Below, piece by piece: positions 31,001 to 43,390 of a DNA stretch of 64,000 bases (its first letter is position 1; each line of letters opens with the position of its first letter). Both the position numbers and the translations under genes were made by a program. The DNA is from Amphimedon queenslandica. Taxonomy: Eukaryota; Porifera; Demospongiae; Haplosclerida; Niphatidae. The notes beneath the pieces were generated by a model. That model was not told where the DNA came from. It ran no database searches and worked only from the letters and a program-made list of their open reading frames with translations. The DNA is taken from assembly GCF_000090795.2 (NCBI RefSeq), contig NW_003546268.1:129590-193589 (forward strand), read 5' to 3'.

Positions 31001-34000
31001 TAAAACAAAATTAATATTGTTTTTTTTTGTTTTGGCAAGGCCAATGCACCATCGGTGTCTCGTTTCTCCTTTCATTGCTGTTCTTTTATTCTAAAATTAT
31101 TTTGAAAATTTGTCAATGACCCTGTACTATGTATGGTACTTCATCAATAATGGCTGAGAGTTCTCTATTTTTATGTTATACTCTTCTGATGCATTATGTT
31201 CATGTTGTTTAGTAAGTGGGACTTGATTCCAATCAAAAATATACAAATTGAAGATTCTCTCCAAGCTATTTTTGACAAAATTCTATCATATACATGTACG
31301 TCTAGTACAGGGTCTTGGGCCTAATTATTGAGTAACTTTGAAAATTGATACAAAAACTTTGGCAGGGACTTTTAAAACTTTTTTGGCAAAAATCCAATTT
31401 TTCCTGTTGTTGCATCTAATGATCTGTTACATTTATTTTCAGGTATACTTGGTAGATTATGGATTATCATTTGTGTACCAGTATTCTCAAGGTGGTCACA
31501 AGCCATACACACCTGATCCAGGATATTGTTATGGCACTCTTCCTTTTACAAGCATTGATGCACATGATGGAGCTAGTAAGCCTCATTGTAATAAAATCCC
31601 TACTTTATATTGATTAATTATGCATTATAGATCCATCACGCAGAGGAGATCTAGAAATACTTGGCTACTGCTTGTTAGAATGGTCTTGTGGTAGACTACC
31701 ATGGGAGGATTATATAGAGGATCGTTCAAAGGTAGCAAGTTTGAAGAGAAGGTAACTGATTGGTAGTAATTTATTTTAAATGCCTTAACTAAGTTCACAT
31801 TGCTTGCTAGTTACCATAGCCAAGTGTAGGCATGAAGTGAGGGTAAAGCAGTCATTGTGTGTGTGAGTGAATCGGTTCACTTTCAGAGCTTCATTTTTAG
31901 CTGGAACTGCTTGTAAAGCCCTGGTGACTCTTATACATGTACATGTAACCACGAGTAAATAATACTCTTGATGTAATTCCAGTAAGTATTTACTCTTGAT
32001 GTTACCAGCCAGATAAAAATAAATTTTGTTTGTCTAGATAAATCTTAAAGTCAGTTTATTTACATTTGTATACATCTCTTTTGTGGCTATAGAGTACACA
32101 TCAGTGACTCAATACAAGTTTAGAGCCTAACAAAGTGTGTGCTAAAACTGTTTAAAAGTAGAGAGCTACTGACGCTCTTTCAACACTAAACCCATGTTCC
32201 ACCATTACTGTGTATGTAAACTATGCAGGTGGAGTATAGCTTGATTTAGCCACACCTTTATTGCAGCCACAACTTTCTGCAGCATTAGTACAATAAGCAT
32301 GTACATTGTACCTCCTTTTCCATTTCAAAGCTTAACTTTCATTAAGTTTCACTTAAAGTACTACAGAATTGTTAAATGTAAAGATTATGCCGTTGTGGCA
32401 ATGGTACACACTTTATAGTGCTCTTGTTATGCCATGTTTTGCAAGGGATTAAAGTGAGTGCCACCTAGCATCTTTACCACTGCCATGCATAGACGTATTG
32501 GCCATTAAAGGTGTATGAATTGTCCTGTCTGTATGTGTGTTAACAAGAAATATGAATCAAGCTAATCCTGCTCTCAGAACAGAAACTTTTGAGGTTCAAA
32601 ATATCTCTTCCTGCTTGGTTTTTTGCTTGTAAGAACATTTTACTCTTTTTGTAAAGTGCAAAAGTTGGTAGACTCAAAGCAAAGTGCCCAACCAGTTTAC
32701 TTTTTTGTTGTGGCAGTTGGAGAATTTGTTTCTGCAGGTAACAGCACTCTTAAAAATTATGTGTCGATTTTTTTATTGATTCTTTGTTTGGTATGATGTG
32801 GCAGTATAAAAACTGTCCTGAGTCAATTATGGCCTCTAGAATATCAGTATACATGCAGATAAAGTATCTTGAAATTGGCTTAAAGTAGAAATGTGTCAAA
32901 AGAGCTTTTACAACAAAAAAATTAGGGCCTAAATGGGCATGTGTTAGTCAGGCGGGGCCTGCGTCTCACGGAAATACAAAGAGTCAGGTTCAGTATGGCA
33001 GCTAGTTTTGTGTCACAAGGTGGGGCTGGCAGCATGCATACAGGTGGGGCTGAAAATGAGCACCACCCATACTCTTGTAAACATGGCCATCATTGTGTTT
33101 TTGGCTGTTGTAAAGACTTGAGCACAGAAAGCAAAAATAGAGGTGATCTATTAGTAGAAAGATGCAAAGATGCTATAGATGTTTGAAGGAAGCATTTTAT
33201 GGACCAAGTTGTAGAGATTGAGAGTGATTTTGACTTAGACAAACTAATGACTAAAAAGAAATTTTGTTGCCCTGTGTATCAGTTTTTTTAAGACTAACGA
33301 AGCTAGAAAGTAGTGCTTTAAATGTTAGAAATGCAGTAAGAGTTTTGGTTGATTCTGGTACACTTACTGATGCTACTGATGTACAGGCACTGAGGCAAGG
33401 CCAAAGAAAGAAAATCCACTTTNNNNNNNNNNACCTAATGGCAATGGAAAGTGGATTTTCTGGGGCAGTTGGTTGCCAACTGCCCCTCCTTTAATACATG
33501 TTTCAGCTTTCTAAACACAATTTCTTACTTTACATCCATTTTTAATTTATGATAATATTATTCATGGGTAGTGTGAGTATCAATTGTGTCATTGTGACTC
33601 ATTTTGTGCTAGCGCAGAAATCCTGTGCTTCACATAAAACTAGCTACCGTGCTGAACCTGACTAGGCATGTGTATCCAAAATTCATGTGTGCATTTGAAA
33701 CCACACTTTTAATTGATACTGGCTAGTAGCCACACCTTTCATCAAACATCACCAATTTACTATGCAGCTATTGCTCATTGGCCTAGCCTATGCTAGGTAT
33801 ACATGTAGGTACTTGTAATTGCACTACTGCAAGAAATCAATCTTTAAGTGCTTTTCACTAACTATGTAAACAAGCATATATTAGTATAAAAGTATTCCTG
33901 TAGTTATACGTTTTCACCATCTTGCATGCATATCTGGGTTCTTTAAAACTTATAGAGGTTCTTTCTACCCTCTAATGCTTCTAGAGAAGTCTTTAGGTGT

Positions 34001-37000
34001 TACATGTATATCACTATGCTCTCTTTCTGTTCAAAACGTACTTTGTCCCATCTGTAACACCATTTTGTTTGTCATTGCCACACCCACTTTATATAAAGGA
34101 TGTAGGCAAGTAGTTGCAAATGCTTTTCAATTTGTTACCTTAAAGTTACTTTTAAATGCTGGTACTACTAATTGCTAGTTTTGTTTTTGGGTTTAAAATC
34201 GCAATTATTAATACCCACAATTATTAATACCCGCAATTATTAATAATGACATCATGATGCCATATAACTATTAGTAATAATTACTTAATTGCAATTTTTA
34301 ATACCAGCAAGATCTACCTCTTGCTAAAATCAAAAAATTTAGTACCTGCAATTAAAAGTCACTCTAAAGTATTTCTCCAATACAACACGTGTATAGAAGA
34401 ATTGTTATTATGTAATTGTGGACATACATATAAATATATATGCATGTATAGATAGTGCGACAGTGAAAACAATTTTAGTAACCCCAGGTCATAATAAAAG
34501 GATTCACAGTTTACCTTATTGTAATGATTTATTTCACTTATTATCATACACTGTTTGTACTGTATATCAAGTACATTTATATTAATAATGCTCTCGATCT
34601 TCAGGTATAAAGATGCTCCTACTGACCTGATGAAGGATTGCTTCAAAGGAAATGTGTATCCCAAATATCTTCAAAAATACATGGAATGTATTTACAAATT
34701 GTCATATGAAGAGACTCCTAAATACAATCATTTAAGACAGTTATTTTTTAAAGAACTAAAAGATAACGGGATGAGTGATGATGGAACTGGCCTTGACTGG
34801 ATAAGTGGAGGAGGAGGTGAAGGAGGAGGAGAAAGATGTGGAGGAGGAGGAGGCAAAGGAGGTGAAGGAGGAGGAAGAGGAGGTGAAGGAGGAGGAAGAG
34901 GAGGTGAAGGAGGAGGAAGAGGAGGTGGGTTGAAGGGACGGAAAAGAAAGCATGATCCTGAACTAGAAACTGAATATAAACAAATACCAAAGGCTAAGGG
35001 TAGAAAAATGATACAAATTGAGGCTCAAAAGAAGAAAGCAGCTCTTCCAGTTTGGAAAGCGACACCTTCATTGCCAGATGGTACAATCCTTTCTGGGTTT
35101 ACTAAAAGAGAGTGGAGGCTAGAGAAATCAATAAGAAATGGAGGTTTTGGACTGATTAACGAAGTATCTCCAACTACAAAATCCTCAGGCAGTTATGCCA
35201 TTAAAGTGGTAAATGTAACTAATGTAATGCATCCTCTGCCCATAATATTACTAACTATCGAATGTCTGTTTTTTGGACAGTTTTTTTTAGCTTTACCCAA
35301 TGGGGGATCAAATATTCATTTTGAAACATTGTATATTATTTGAAATTTTTTATTAAAACAGAAACCACAAGACAACGGACCATTATTCTGTGAAGTAGCA
35401 TTTTACAGACGAGCAGCCACTTCAGACTTGAGTGAGGACTGATTTTTATTGTATTTATTTGTGTTTATTTTTACTACTAACAGTAAATGATTGGGTGAAG
35501 TCTCATGATTTGAAGTATCTTGCAATACCTCAGTTCATTGATTGTGGAAAACATGAGTCTTCATCTTTGCAGTATCGCTTTCTTATAATGAAGAGATTTG
35601 GAGACAATATTGAAAAGCTTTTTGAAGAAGCCGGGAGCAAGTTTGGAGTAAAGACTGTTTGCTATCTGGCATTAAGAATAGTAAGTGAAATTATTATTGT
35701 AATTATTTTTTGACCATCCATCTCTTTACGTTTTTCTCTTTCCTTCCTCCCTCTCTATAGTTAGAGGCACTTGAGTACTTGCATGATTCACATTATGTTC
35801 ATGCAAACATTAAAGGCGCTCACATACTTACTGGATATTCTCATAGAGATCAGGTTTGGCCCTTAATTATTTCTCCTTTCATTGCTGTTTCTGGTTTAAA
35901 ATTGCTCAAAAAATTTTGTTGAAGATGTACATGTAGTATGTGTTATTTTGTTAAAATTTGCTAGAAGAGAATTCTCCTTTTCTGGTATAGTTCTTTTAAG
36001 TTTGAGCTGATTCCAAGCCAAGTTAGATTTAAAAATTTTTTAAAGCACTGAAAAGTTTTTGCCAAAGTGCTGATCTGTATTACTATAATGCTAGTACTTG
36101 GATCTCCACTGCTTTGGCCTAATTTCACCAAAAGTGGCTAAAAGAGAAGTGTCCATTTTTGTGATTTTATGAAATGCATGATTGTATTTGCTCGATTAAA
36201 CACCCAGGCACTTATACTGGGATAAACGTGTGCATCTGTAGTTGGAAAATATTAGTGATGGATGTTTATTGAAGCAGGGCATTTTTTGGTACATGTTCTT
36301 ATATTGGGTAGAAGCATTGAGCTGATTGTAATCAAAATTGGATTTTTATGAATTTTTCAAATTTTGTTGTATTTCAATGAAAATACATGTACATGTATCT
36401 AGAACAATCCTCAATTTTTTGAAATTGTTTATAATTTTTAGGTGTACTTGGTAGATTATGGATTAGCTTTTCGATATTCTCCTAATGGTGAACACAAGCC
36501 ATACAAACCTGATCCAAGACGTAGTCACGATGGCACTATTGAATTCACAAGCATTGATGCACACGATGGAGCTAGTAAACATAATGAAATCTCTACTTAT
36601 ATTGATTGCTTATTTGTAGGTCCATCACGCAGAGGAGATCTGGAGATACTTGGCTACTGCTTGTTACAATGGTCTTGTGGTAGACTACCATGGGAGGATT
36701 ATATAAATGATATGCCAATGGTAGCAAGTTTGAAAAGAAGGTAATTGGTGAAAAATACTTAATTGGGCCAAGCACGAGCAAGCCTCACTTAGACACTAAC
36801 TACCATATTTCTTTGAATAAGAGCCTGGGTGTTTATTTCTAAAGAGGGGGAAGTTACATGTACATGTGAATAAAATTAAAATGCCCAAAAAGTGAAATAG
36901 AACTCCTGTTGTTGGCTTCTCTGGTTAGTAGAGGAACAGTTAGGCTATTGGAAACAATCTAAATGCTGTATACACAAGTAAATAACAGCATTAAAAGTAG

Positions 37001-40000
37001 TAGGATTGATTTGGAATTTAGAAACAAGAGGGTACTGCGAACTGGTGTAGTAATCAGAGCCAAAATAACAGTTGGACATTTTTTTGACCATTTTGCTCAA
37101 TTGTCTGACCAAATTCTGTGTTGTTTTGCCATTTTGTTCGAGCAACATAATTTTAAAAAATAATGACATTAATTATTACGTGATAACCAATTAATCATGT
37201 TCCAGGCCCACAATGTATGCTATTAAGTGAGATAAACAGCATGCTTCATGAGCAGAATACAGTACATTACATTTGGAGCAACTTTAGAAATTCATTAAAA
37301 AATTGAAATTTAGTTGGAATAAGTTCTTAGTTGATGCACAGCATAAGGATATGTATTTGTATTCAAAAAAAATTAAAATTCATCCTAGCCATTTTTAAAG
37401 GCTATTTCCTTGAGTTTTTTCAGAATTTTGGCATTTCAAGAAATCCTCCACCAGTACATGAAGCATATTACCCGAAAGCATTGTAATTATTTACACAGAT
37501 TTCTACATTGTAACTACCGTATAGCGGGAAATTTTGGAGGGACTAAAATTTGGCGAATTGCTAAATTTTGATGATTGGCGAATTTTAATTTGGCAAATTT
37601 GTAGCCATGTGCCATTGAGCATGCGTATAATGGCTCAAAATGGCGGATTTTATTTTGGTGAATGGCTATCAACATGCCAAATTCGCCAAATTTAATTCCC
37701 TCCAAAATTTCCCGCTATACGGTGTGAAGCTATGTCTTCCATGCAATGGTAGGATTTCTTACCACACCAGTTTGCAAGTACCCTCTTGTTTCTTTACTTT
37801 TTCCCAATTCAATCCTACTACTTTTCCTTTTTAATGTTTTTTATTTACTTGTTTTTTTCTACTTTCTTAAAATTAATTTATAAATTACATTCTGTTATGA
37901 TTCTGTAGTTACTTTAATTTCATGTATATTTATGCTGATCACGTGCACATAAATTAAAATGGTGTCAAACCACAAACCCTTGAGCTGGATTTTTGTCTTA
38001 AATTTTTGTTCCCACCTGTCTTGCTTCTTTTTTAAAGCCACCTTTCTGATCCTTGACCCTCGCATGAAGGAATAATGTAAAAACCCAACTTGAGCAGTTC
38101 TCTGGTTTAAAAGACTTCTGTATTGATAGAAGAAGAGAAAGAAGAAAAAGTCTGAAGAATTTTGTAGGAATTTGAATTTGGGCCTGTTCACCAGATATAC
38201 TCCTGCTACATTAAAGTCCACTTTAAAGATACTATGACAATTGATTAGTGAAGAACTTATTTAATCTGTTTATAAGGCTGTACAAGGTAAGATGAAAGAG
38301 TTATAAGTGTTCGAAAATTTTAAAAACGGTTGCCATTTTGAAAAATCAACTCCAATCCTACATGTAGGCTATTGCCTATGTACCAGGTAAAATATGCGTA
38401 TCTATTCACATGAATGAGATATGATTTTTTAATGATATTTATTGGGATACTGTAAATGAAAATTTTGTTGTAGCTGCCATGATTGAGGTATGCTTTGTAC
38501 AGTCTTCAATGGGGAAATGGTGTAATTTTACTGTTTTCCCAGCTGAGCAAAGGAGCTGAGAATAGATTCTAACTGTAATCTCCATTTCTGTACCACTGTA
38601 GCTATTAGCAGCTCTAAGTATTATAGAAAAGTAAATTTAGCTTATTTTAGCCTATTAGCCCATTGGTTATTGTATAATTTATGCCCCCACAATTGCAGCT
38701 GAAAAATCTTATGTTTTATGGTATCCAATGAATATCATTAATCTATACTTAGTGGATTAATTTTATTATGTTAGTGATGGGTGTATATTTGAGGAGGGTC
38801 TTTATTCAAGGAAATACAGAATTCATTAGCAATGCAAGGTTTCATTACTTCCATTGAAATTGGTGGTGGCCAAACAAAAACACAATTGCAACCAACACAC
38901 TACTAGAAGAAATGAGTTTTATATGCAAAATATGGTAGAAATTCTGCCCAAGACTTCTTCAGTATCATGCTCTATGAAACTATTCTTTGTTGATAATACA
39001 GAGAAACTCTAAAAGTCAAGCACTTGTTACCTTCTGACTTGACTTCAATCATACTACATATAAAGCTAACTAAACTGTATAAAAGTGTAAAAGCCTTCTA
39101 CTTGGTGGAACTGGTTCTTGTCAATCTGGCACTTACAAGTGTAGAATGGCCTTAAAGCAACAGACATTTTTAGGCAATAAATTCAGGTTTACCTAAATTT
39201 TTATCTCATTTTAAAGGTTTTAGCCCTGGGTGTAAGACAGTAGATATAGGAAACTCTACTAAGTGCACCGATTTAGTGAGACTATTAACTTGGTGTTGTA
39301 TTTCTCATTGCGGATTCTTTTGGCTTTAAAGATTCTTTTTACTCTGTATTTCATATGCTTTTAGGATTTTTCTAGTTTATTATGAATGCATTACTAAGTT
39401 GACTACACTTGCTTGTACTAGTTTTACTATATTTGACAAGGGGTCCTTAAAGTGTTAACAGTTAAAGTGATCATTAATTTGACAAAACATCATTTATTAC
39501 ATGAGTGCAGCTTTATCTTCAGTCTTTCTAATTATATTTTAAGTTCCTGTCAGTTTTTCCTGATACATACTTATGTTACGTATAGCTGATTCCAAATAAA
39601 ATTTGTTTTTTAAGTGAGTTGCTGTGCTATTATTGGTTCTCATGAAGCATGCTGTTTATCTCACTTGAGTTAGTGTGCTTTGTGGAAAACCCTGTCCCTG
39701 ATATTAATATTGCTCTTTTTAGGTATAAAGATGTTCCCACTAATCTGATTAAGGATTGCTTCAAAGGAAAAACATACCCAAAATGCCTTAAAAGTTACAT
39801 GGAATCTATTTATAAACTTTCATACGAGGAAATTCCTAAATACGAGAATTTAAAAAACTTATTTTTCAAAGAACTGAAAGATAATGGGATGAGTGATGAT
39901 GGAACTGGCCTTGACTGGATAAGTAGAGGAGGAGGTGAAAGGGGCGAGTTGAAGGGACGGAAAAGAAAGCATGATCCTGAACCAGAAACTGAATACAAAG

Positions 40001-40035
40001 CAATGCCAAAGGCTAAGGGCAGGAAAATGACATGA
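28068..40035 (+). CDS. Double-unit VRK-family kinase (kinase plus pseudokinase)
   Basis: Thirteen exons make one frame of 796 residues with two complete vaccinia-related-kinase units. Unit 1 exons: 28068-28310, 29354-29423, 29476-29675, 29755-29847, 31443-31575, 31631-31751, start of 34605-35208. Unit 2: rest of 34605-35208, 35362-35431, 35484-35680, 35761-35853, 36442-36574, 36620-36740, 39723-40035. Exon lengths repeat (70/70, 200/197, 93/93, 133/133, 121/121), showing tandem duplication of a whole gene. VRK hallmarks are [23 protein letters not shown] in place of [13 protein letters not shown] and [14 protein letters not shown]. VRKs are nuclear Ser/Thr kinases acting on chromatin and envelope proteins such as BAF. 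Unit 1 keeps the catalytic residues; unit 2 does not. The units join without a stop through a Gly/Arg-rich linker in exon 7. An assembly gap lies inside intron 6. Confidence 0.8.
30465..30805. mobile_element. hAT5-like MITE copy 3 (TSD ACTCT) in VRK intron 4
   Basis: A 341 bp element has the same ends and interior as the copies at 17052 and 25433. ACTCT flanks it at 30460-30464 and 30806-30810. The flanks also share a longer tandem phrase (CTAGCAATCAAG..TTTGACACTTT) that appears before and after the element, an older local duplication. Confidence 0.9.
31752..34604. other. Large VRK intron 6, no gene recognised
   Basis: This 2.85 kb intron corresponds in position to the 2.98 kb intron 12 of unit 2 (36741-39722). 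A short frame at 32941-33186 contains [17 protein letters not shown] but matches nothing I know. The rest is AT-rich, and the gap lies near its centre. Confidence 0.4.
33423..33432. other. Assembly gap (10 N) between inverted repeats
   Basis: Ten N bases lie within VRK intron 6. Immediately left is GAAAATCCACTTT (33410-33422) and, 15 bases to the right, its exact reverse complement AAAGTGGATTTTC (33448-33460). A hairpin probably stopped the assembly here; true gap length is unknown. Confidence 0.95.
34803..34928 (+). repeat. Coding minisatellite in the VRK linker
   Basis: GGA/GAA/AGA codons repeat. A 21 bp unit encoding G-E-G-G-G-R-G occurs about three times in a row, preceded by looser GGAGGAGGT units. 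It expands the linker between kinase units into about 40 Gly/Glu/Arg residues; the equivalent point in unit 2 has only RGGGERGE. Length polymorphism is likely. Confidence 0.85.
36985..37830. repeat. Inverted arms flanking a MITE in VRK intron 12
   Basis: Sequence near 36990-37050 (AAAAGTAGTAGGATTGA, AGAAACAAGAGGGTAC, GAACTGGTGT) reappears in reverse complement near 37755-37830. The arms enclose about 700 bp that include the 208 bp MITE and a dispersed-repeat block with a GCATGC motif. This may be a larger inverted-repeat element; no target duplication was found. A similar short AGTAGGATT phrase occurs near 50640. Confidence 0.5.
37516..37723. mobile_element. 208-bp MITE with ACCGTATAGCGGG termini, copy 2
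   Basis: ACCGTATAGCGGGAAATTTT at the left and its exact complement at the right extend to about 27 bp of near-perfect inverted repeat. The length equals copy 1 at 4420-4627. Internal TTGGCGAA palindromes replace the TTCGCGAA of copy 1. It lies in VRK intron 12. Confidence 0.8.
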
Positions 40036-40639
40036 AATGAGACGACTAAGGCCACCTAATTATACATGTAGATGTTTTATCCTTGTGAACTGGGCAATCA
40101 TAATAGGGACATTCACTTTTTTATTTTGCTAATGATTTCACCACATCAACTTTACATTTTCAATTATGCACAGCAATGATCAAGATTTGTGTTTTTTATT
40201 ATAATATTATTATTAGTTTTTATTATTGTTCTTATTACTACAAAAAACCGTAAAAATCATGAGCATGCCACAGAAAGAGAGAGCCCTACAAAATAAAGAA
40301 GCTACAACATACACCAAACAAAGAAAAGGTGAAAAAACAGATGAGTTGTCAGTCGGCCATATTCCACCAAAATAATGTGGTATCAATTCAAGCCACATAT
40401 AAGCATTAGTAACGACATAATACTAATTAAATTTACAGGTACATGTTCATGTATAATATCAACTAAAAAAATAATAATGATTTTGTTATTTTAAAGCCAT
40501 GTGCATTGTTCCTTTTAAGATACACATAATGAATGGCCATCTAAAATAGGTATAGATGTATGTGTAATTGTGTAGGATACATGTGCACATGTATACTACT
40601 TGGTTGTTCTTTTTAATGTCCTTTTCACTTGTGTCTTCC

Positions 40640-43390
40640 TCAGTACAGTTAGTACACAGTGCAGATACACAAGATAGAACTGATTGTATTGTGCTTATGC
40701 CTTGGGTCAAATTTCTGTTGGAGTCATTCCGGGATGTACTTGAGCTTTTTAAAAACAATAAACAGTTGGAGGCTATTTATGTACACGTAGCTAAGAGAGG
40801 TAGTTATAAATAATTATACTTTGCTGATTTTTGTAGCATTTGCTTCTTGTCTTAATTGAGTACTAGAGAAAGACAGAGTTTCACAAGTTGTTTAACATAG
40901 ATCTTGAGGTATAAAGTAACAATGAAGGGATTGTGTGATATAGCCACTGTTGATTATCCCTCTCTGTTGCAAGTGATGCTTTTATGTCTCGTTCGTCTGA
41001 GTACCAACACTCAGTGCTGACTAGAGTTACATCTCATCACCCATTAACCTGATGCTTCAGTGAGAGGGATTATGTGCTAGTCATGTGACCTCTATATTGT
41101 AGTTTATTTAATGTCATTCTCATTTAGGAAGAGCACAAGAATGAACAGGCACAATTATTGAAGAAGTTTCAGGAAAATCAGTCTACAGAATACAGAGCAT
41201 ATCTAAAGAGGAAACAAGCCATTGAGGATTGTAAAGAGTTCCTAGAAAATGTTCAGAAGTAGAAGGTAAAATCTTAATCTACAGTACTAGAGGAGAGATC
41301 GGTAGGAAGCATGTGATGCCTTTGGTCTTGTTCATCTGAGTACCAACACTCAGTGCTGACTAGAGTTACATCTCATTACCCATTGACCTGATGCTTCTTA
41401 TATCATTCACATGATAGATGTGTGACTTAACACGTATATGTCATTTAAAAGTTATGTTATGCATACAGGAGCAGCAACTGAGGGAAGAAGAAGCCAAGAA
41501 AGAGATAGAGCTATGTAGACAACAACAGAAGATACTGGACGAAGACATGAAGAAAGAGAATGAAGAAAAGAAGAGGAGGAATATTGAAGAAATCAAGAGG
41601 AAAATGGCCGAGACAAGTTAGAGACTCTGAAAAAGACTCCATTAGGAGCAAGAGCATTTGCTGATGTTACTGCAGCTGTAAGATAGTTGTCATAGTGACT
41701 GTAATCTCATTAGTTGGTTTGTAGGATATGAAGGATCTGGATGCTGATGAGATATTGTTGAAGGAACTACAGCAGATGGATAAAGAGAGAAGGGATAAAG
41801 AAACCAAATTAAAAGGACAAAAAGAGTGAGACATAATGTATTATTGTAATCAGTTTATAATTTTTACCTCTACATTATGGACTTCTGCTTCTTTTTATAC
41901 CCTCTAACTATCTTTTCAGTTTGATTACATGGAAAGAGCAAAGAAAATGGTTGAGATTTCACTGCTAGAGAAACAGTACCAGGCACATATTAAAGAGGAC
42001 GTGGAGTTTTTCTTAATAAATCTGAGACCCAGAGGGTAATAAAGCTTTGAGATTCATTTAATTTTTTTTGTATTATTGTCATTGTGATAGTGTAAGCTAT
42101 TATAACAAGCTACATGTACATGTACACCCCTCAGTGCTGAAGCAAAATAGCAGGCTTCATAGCTTGAAAATACGGTTGCTTTTGAAAATTTGGCAAATTA
42201 ATTTCTTCTACTAGATTTTGTGGATGAGCCATTTTATATTCTAATATTTTATAGCTATGATTGTTATAAAGCAGTTTTGTTCATGTAATTGTGTACATTC
42301 GGTATTAACGTTGCTAGGTAAATTAGCTAAAGTATACAGAATGGCTAGTATGTGTTTATTTTTTTATTTTGACTTATTTCCTTATAGAGCATGAAAAGTC
42401 ATTGAAGCTTCAATCCAGATTCCAGACTTCAAAAGATGGAGAAAGAGAGACTTGTGTTTGTGAAAACTGTAAAGGACAAAAGAAAAGAAAAACTCACTCA
42501 CTGTAAGTGTAAATAGTTTTTTACACATGCTTGTACCTTTATACATCACTGACTAGTGATTTAGCATATTATTGTAGTACATGTACCATTATTCTGTAAG
42601 AATATCATTTGAAAATAAATTAGAAATAAATTTTATTTTGAGATAGTCTCCCTGTTTCAAAAGTTAAAATTTTTTAAATTTTTATTCATTCCTTTTTTTT
42701 AATTTCCCATTTTAGGGTATAGTTTAAACCTAGAGACCAAACTATTATTATATCCCATGAAGTACATGTAATTTCAAAGTCCAGTGATGTAATACTGATC
42801 CTCTGTTCCAATAATAATATTGAAAGGACAGTTTGTAGTTGTACTCAGATTGATAATGATAAAGATTATAAAACATGCATCAAGAAAGTCATAATAGTTA
42901 GAACTACCCTTCTTGTCCAACCACACCCCAAAATAATTAAATTAGTATAATAATAGTTATTACAGTGAAAAGACCATTGCAAATACTAAATCATGTATAG
43001 ACAATTATGTGTAGCCTACCACACACAAATAAAAATGGCTGATAACTTTGGCATCCTCTTTTGTTCTTGTTGTAACTAGTAATTTTTCCTATTTTGGTCT
43101 TGCTTCGCTAAAAATAGAGCACTTGGCCTTTGCCTTCATGCTCCTTAGCAACTTAACAGGAAGCTTCAGATAGTGCCTTGGATCCACTTTTTAATTTATA
43201 CTCAATAAATAGTTTTGTGATTTTTGACATCTGATCATTTTCTTTTTTAGGATGAAGCTTCTATTTAACTTACAAAAGAGATGTTAGACTTGCAAAAAGG
43301 AAGAAGATGAACAATTTGAAAAGAAATAGAAAGATGAGGGGAGAAGTAGGAGAACATATTGCCCACCTCATGCTCGTAGAGATTTGTAGT
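40640..43390 (+). pseudogene. eIF3a pseudogene, internal and C-terminal exons
   Basis: Pieces read like translation initiation factor eIF3 subunit a in the right order. DTQDRTDCIVLMPWVKFL (about 40650-40800) matches the segment before the PCI domain. The spectrin-like coiled coil follows: RKQAIEDCKEFLENV (about 41130-41261), EEEAKKEIELCRQQQKIL (41469-41620), LKKTPLGARAFADVT, DLDADEILLKELQQMDKE (41725-41827) and DYMERAKKMVEISLLEKQ (about 41920-42040), then RLQKMEKERLVFVKTVKD (about 42415-42500). The PCI domain is missing. A stop lies at the end of the second piece (near 41260), the frame shifts near 41617 and again near 42420, and the junction near 41826 does not keep frame. Splice signals survive, so this is a decayed DNA duplicate. 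The intact eIF3a must lie elsewhere. Confidence 0.8.
40999..41397 (+). repeat. 60-bp direct repeat in pseudogene introns
   Basis: The core 40999-41058 (GAGTACCAACACTCAGTGCT onward to GATGCTTC) recurs at 41338-41397 with about two mismatches. The copies sit in consecutive introns of the eIF3a pseudogene. The unit contains a small hairpin-like ACTCAGTGCTGACTAGAGT. Origin unknown. Confidence 0.75.

Larger units (their letters stand above)
28068..34950 (+). other. VRK unit 1, apparently catalytic
   Basis: This is a sub-region of the VRK gene. Gly-rich loop [12 protein letters not shown], beta-3 lysine in SYAIKV, alpha-C glutamate in GPLFCE, catalytic loop [12 protein letters not shown] (Asp and Asn kept) and metal-binding VDYG are all present, as in active VRKs. 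A C-terminal VRK extension follows ([26 protein letters not shown]). A basic N-terminal [14 protein letters not shown] could be a nuclear localisation signal. Confidence 0.8.
34960..40035 (+). other. VRK unit 2, probable pseudokinase
   Basis: This is a sub-region of the VRK gene. The catalytic loop reads [12 protein letters not shown]: the HRD-type Asp is Asn and the metal-binding Asn is His. The glycine loop is degraded ([14 protein letters not shown] against [12 protein letters not shown]). Beta-3 Lys (SYAIKV) and VDYG remain. The fold and C-terminal extension are preserved, so a binding or regulatory role is plausible but not shown. It ends KAKGRKMT and TGA at 40033-40035. Confidence 0.75.

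Noticed and set aside
32941-33494. Possible Cys/His-rich small gene in VRK intron 6
   Set aside because: Short frames broken by stops and the gap, with no family match or splice support.
34748-34990. Leu/Ser-rich minus-strand open frames opposite the Gly-rich linker
   Set aside because: They are the complement of the coding minisatellite and have no other support.
36985-37163. Open frame in VRK intron 12
   Set aside because: It lies in an inverted-repeat arm and has no protein-like features.
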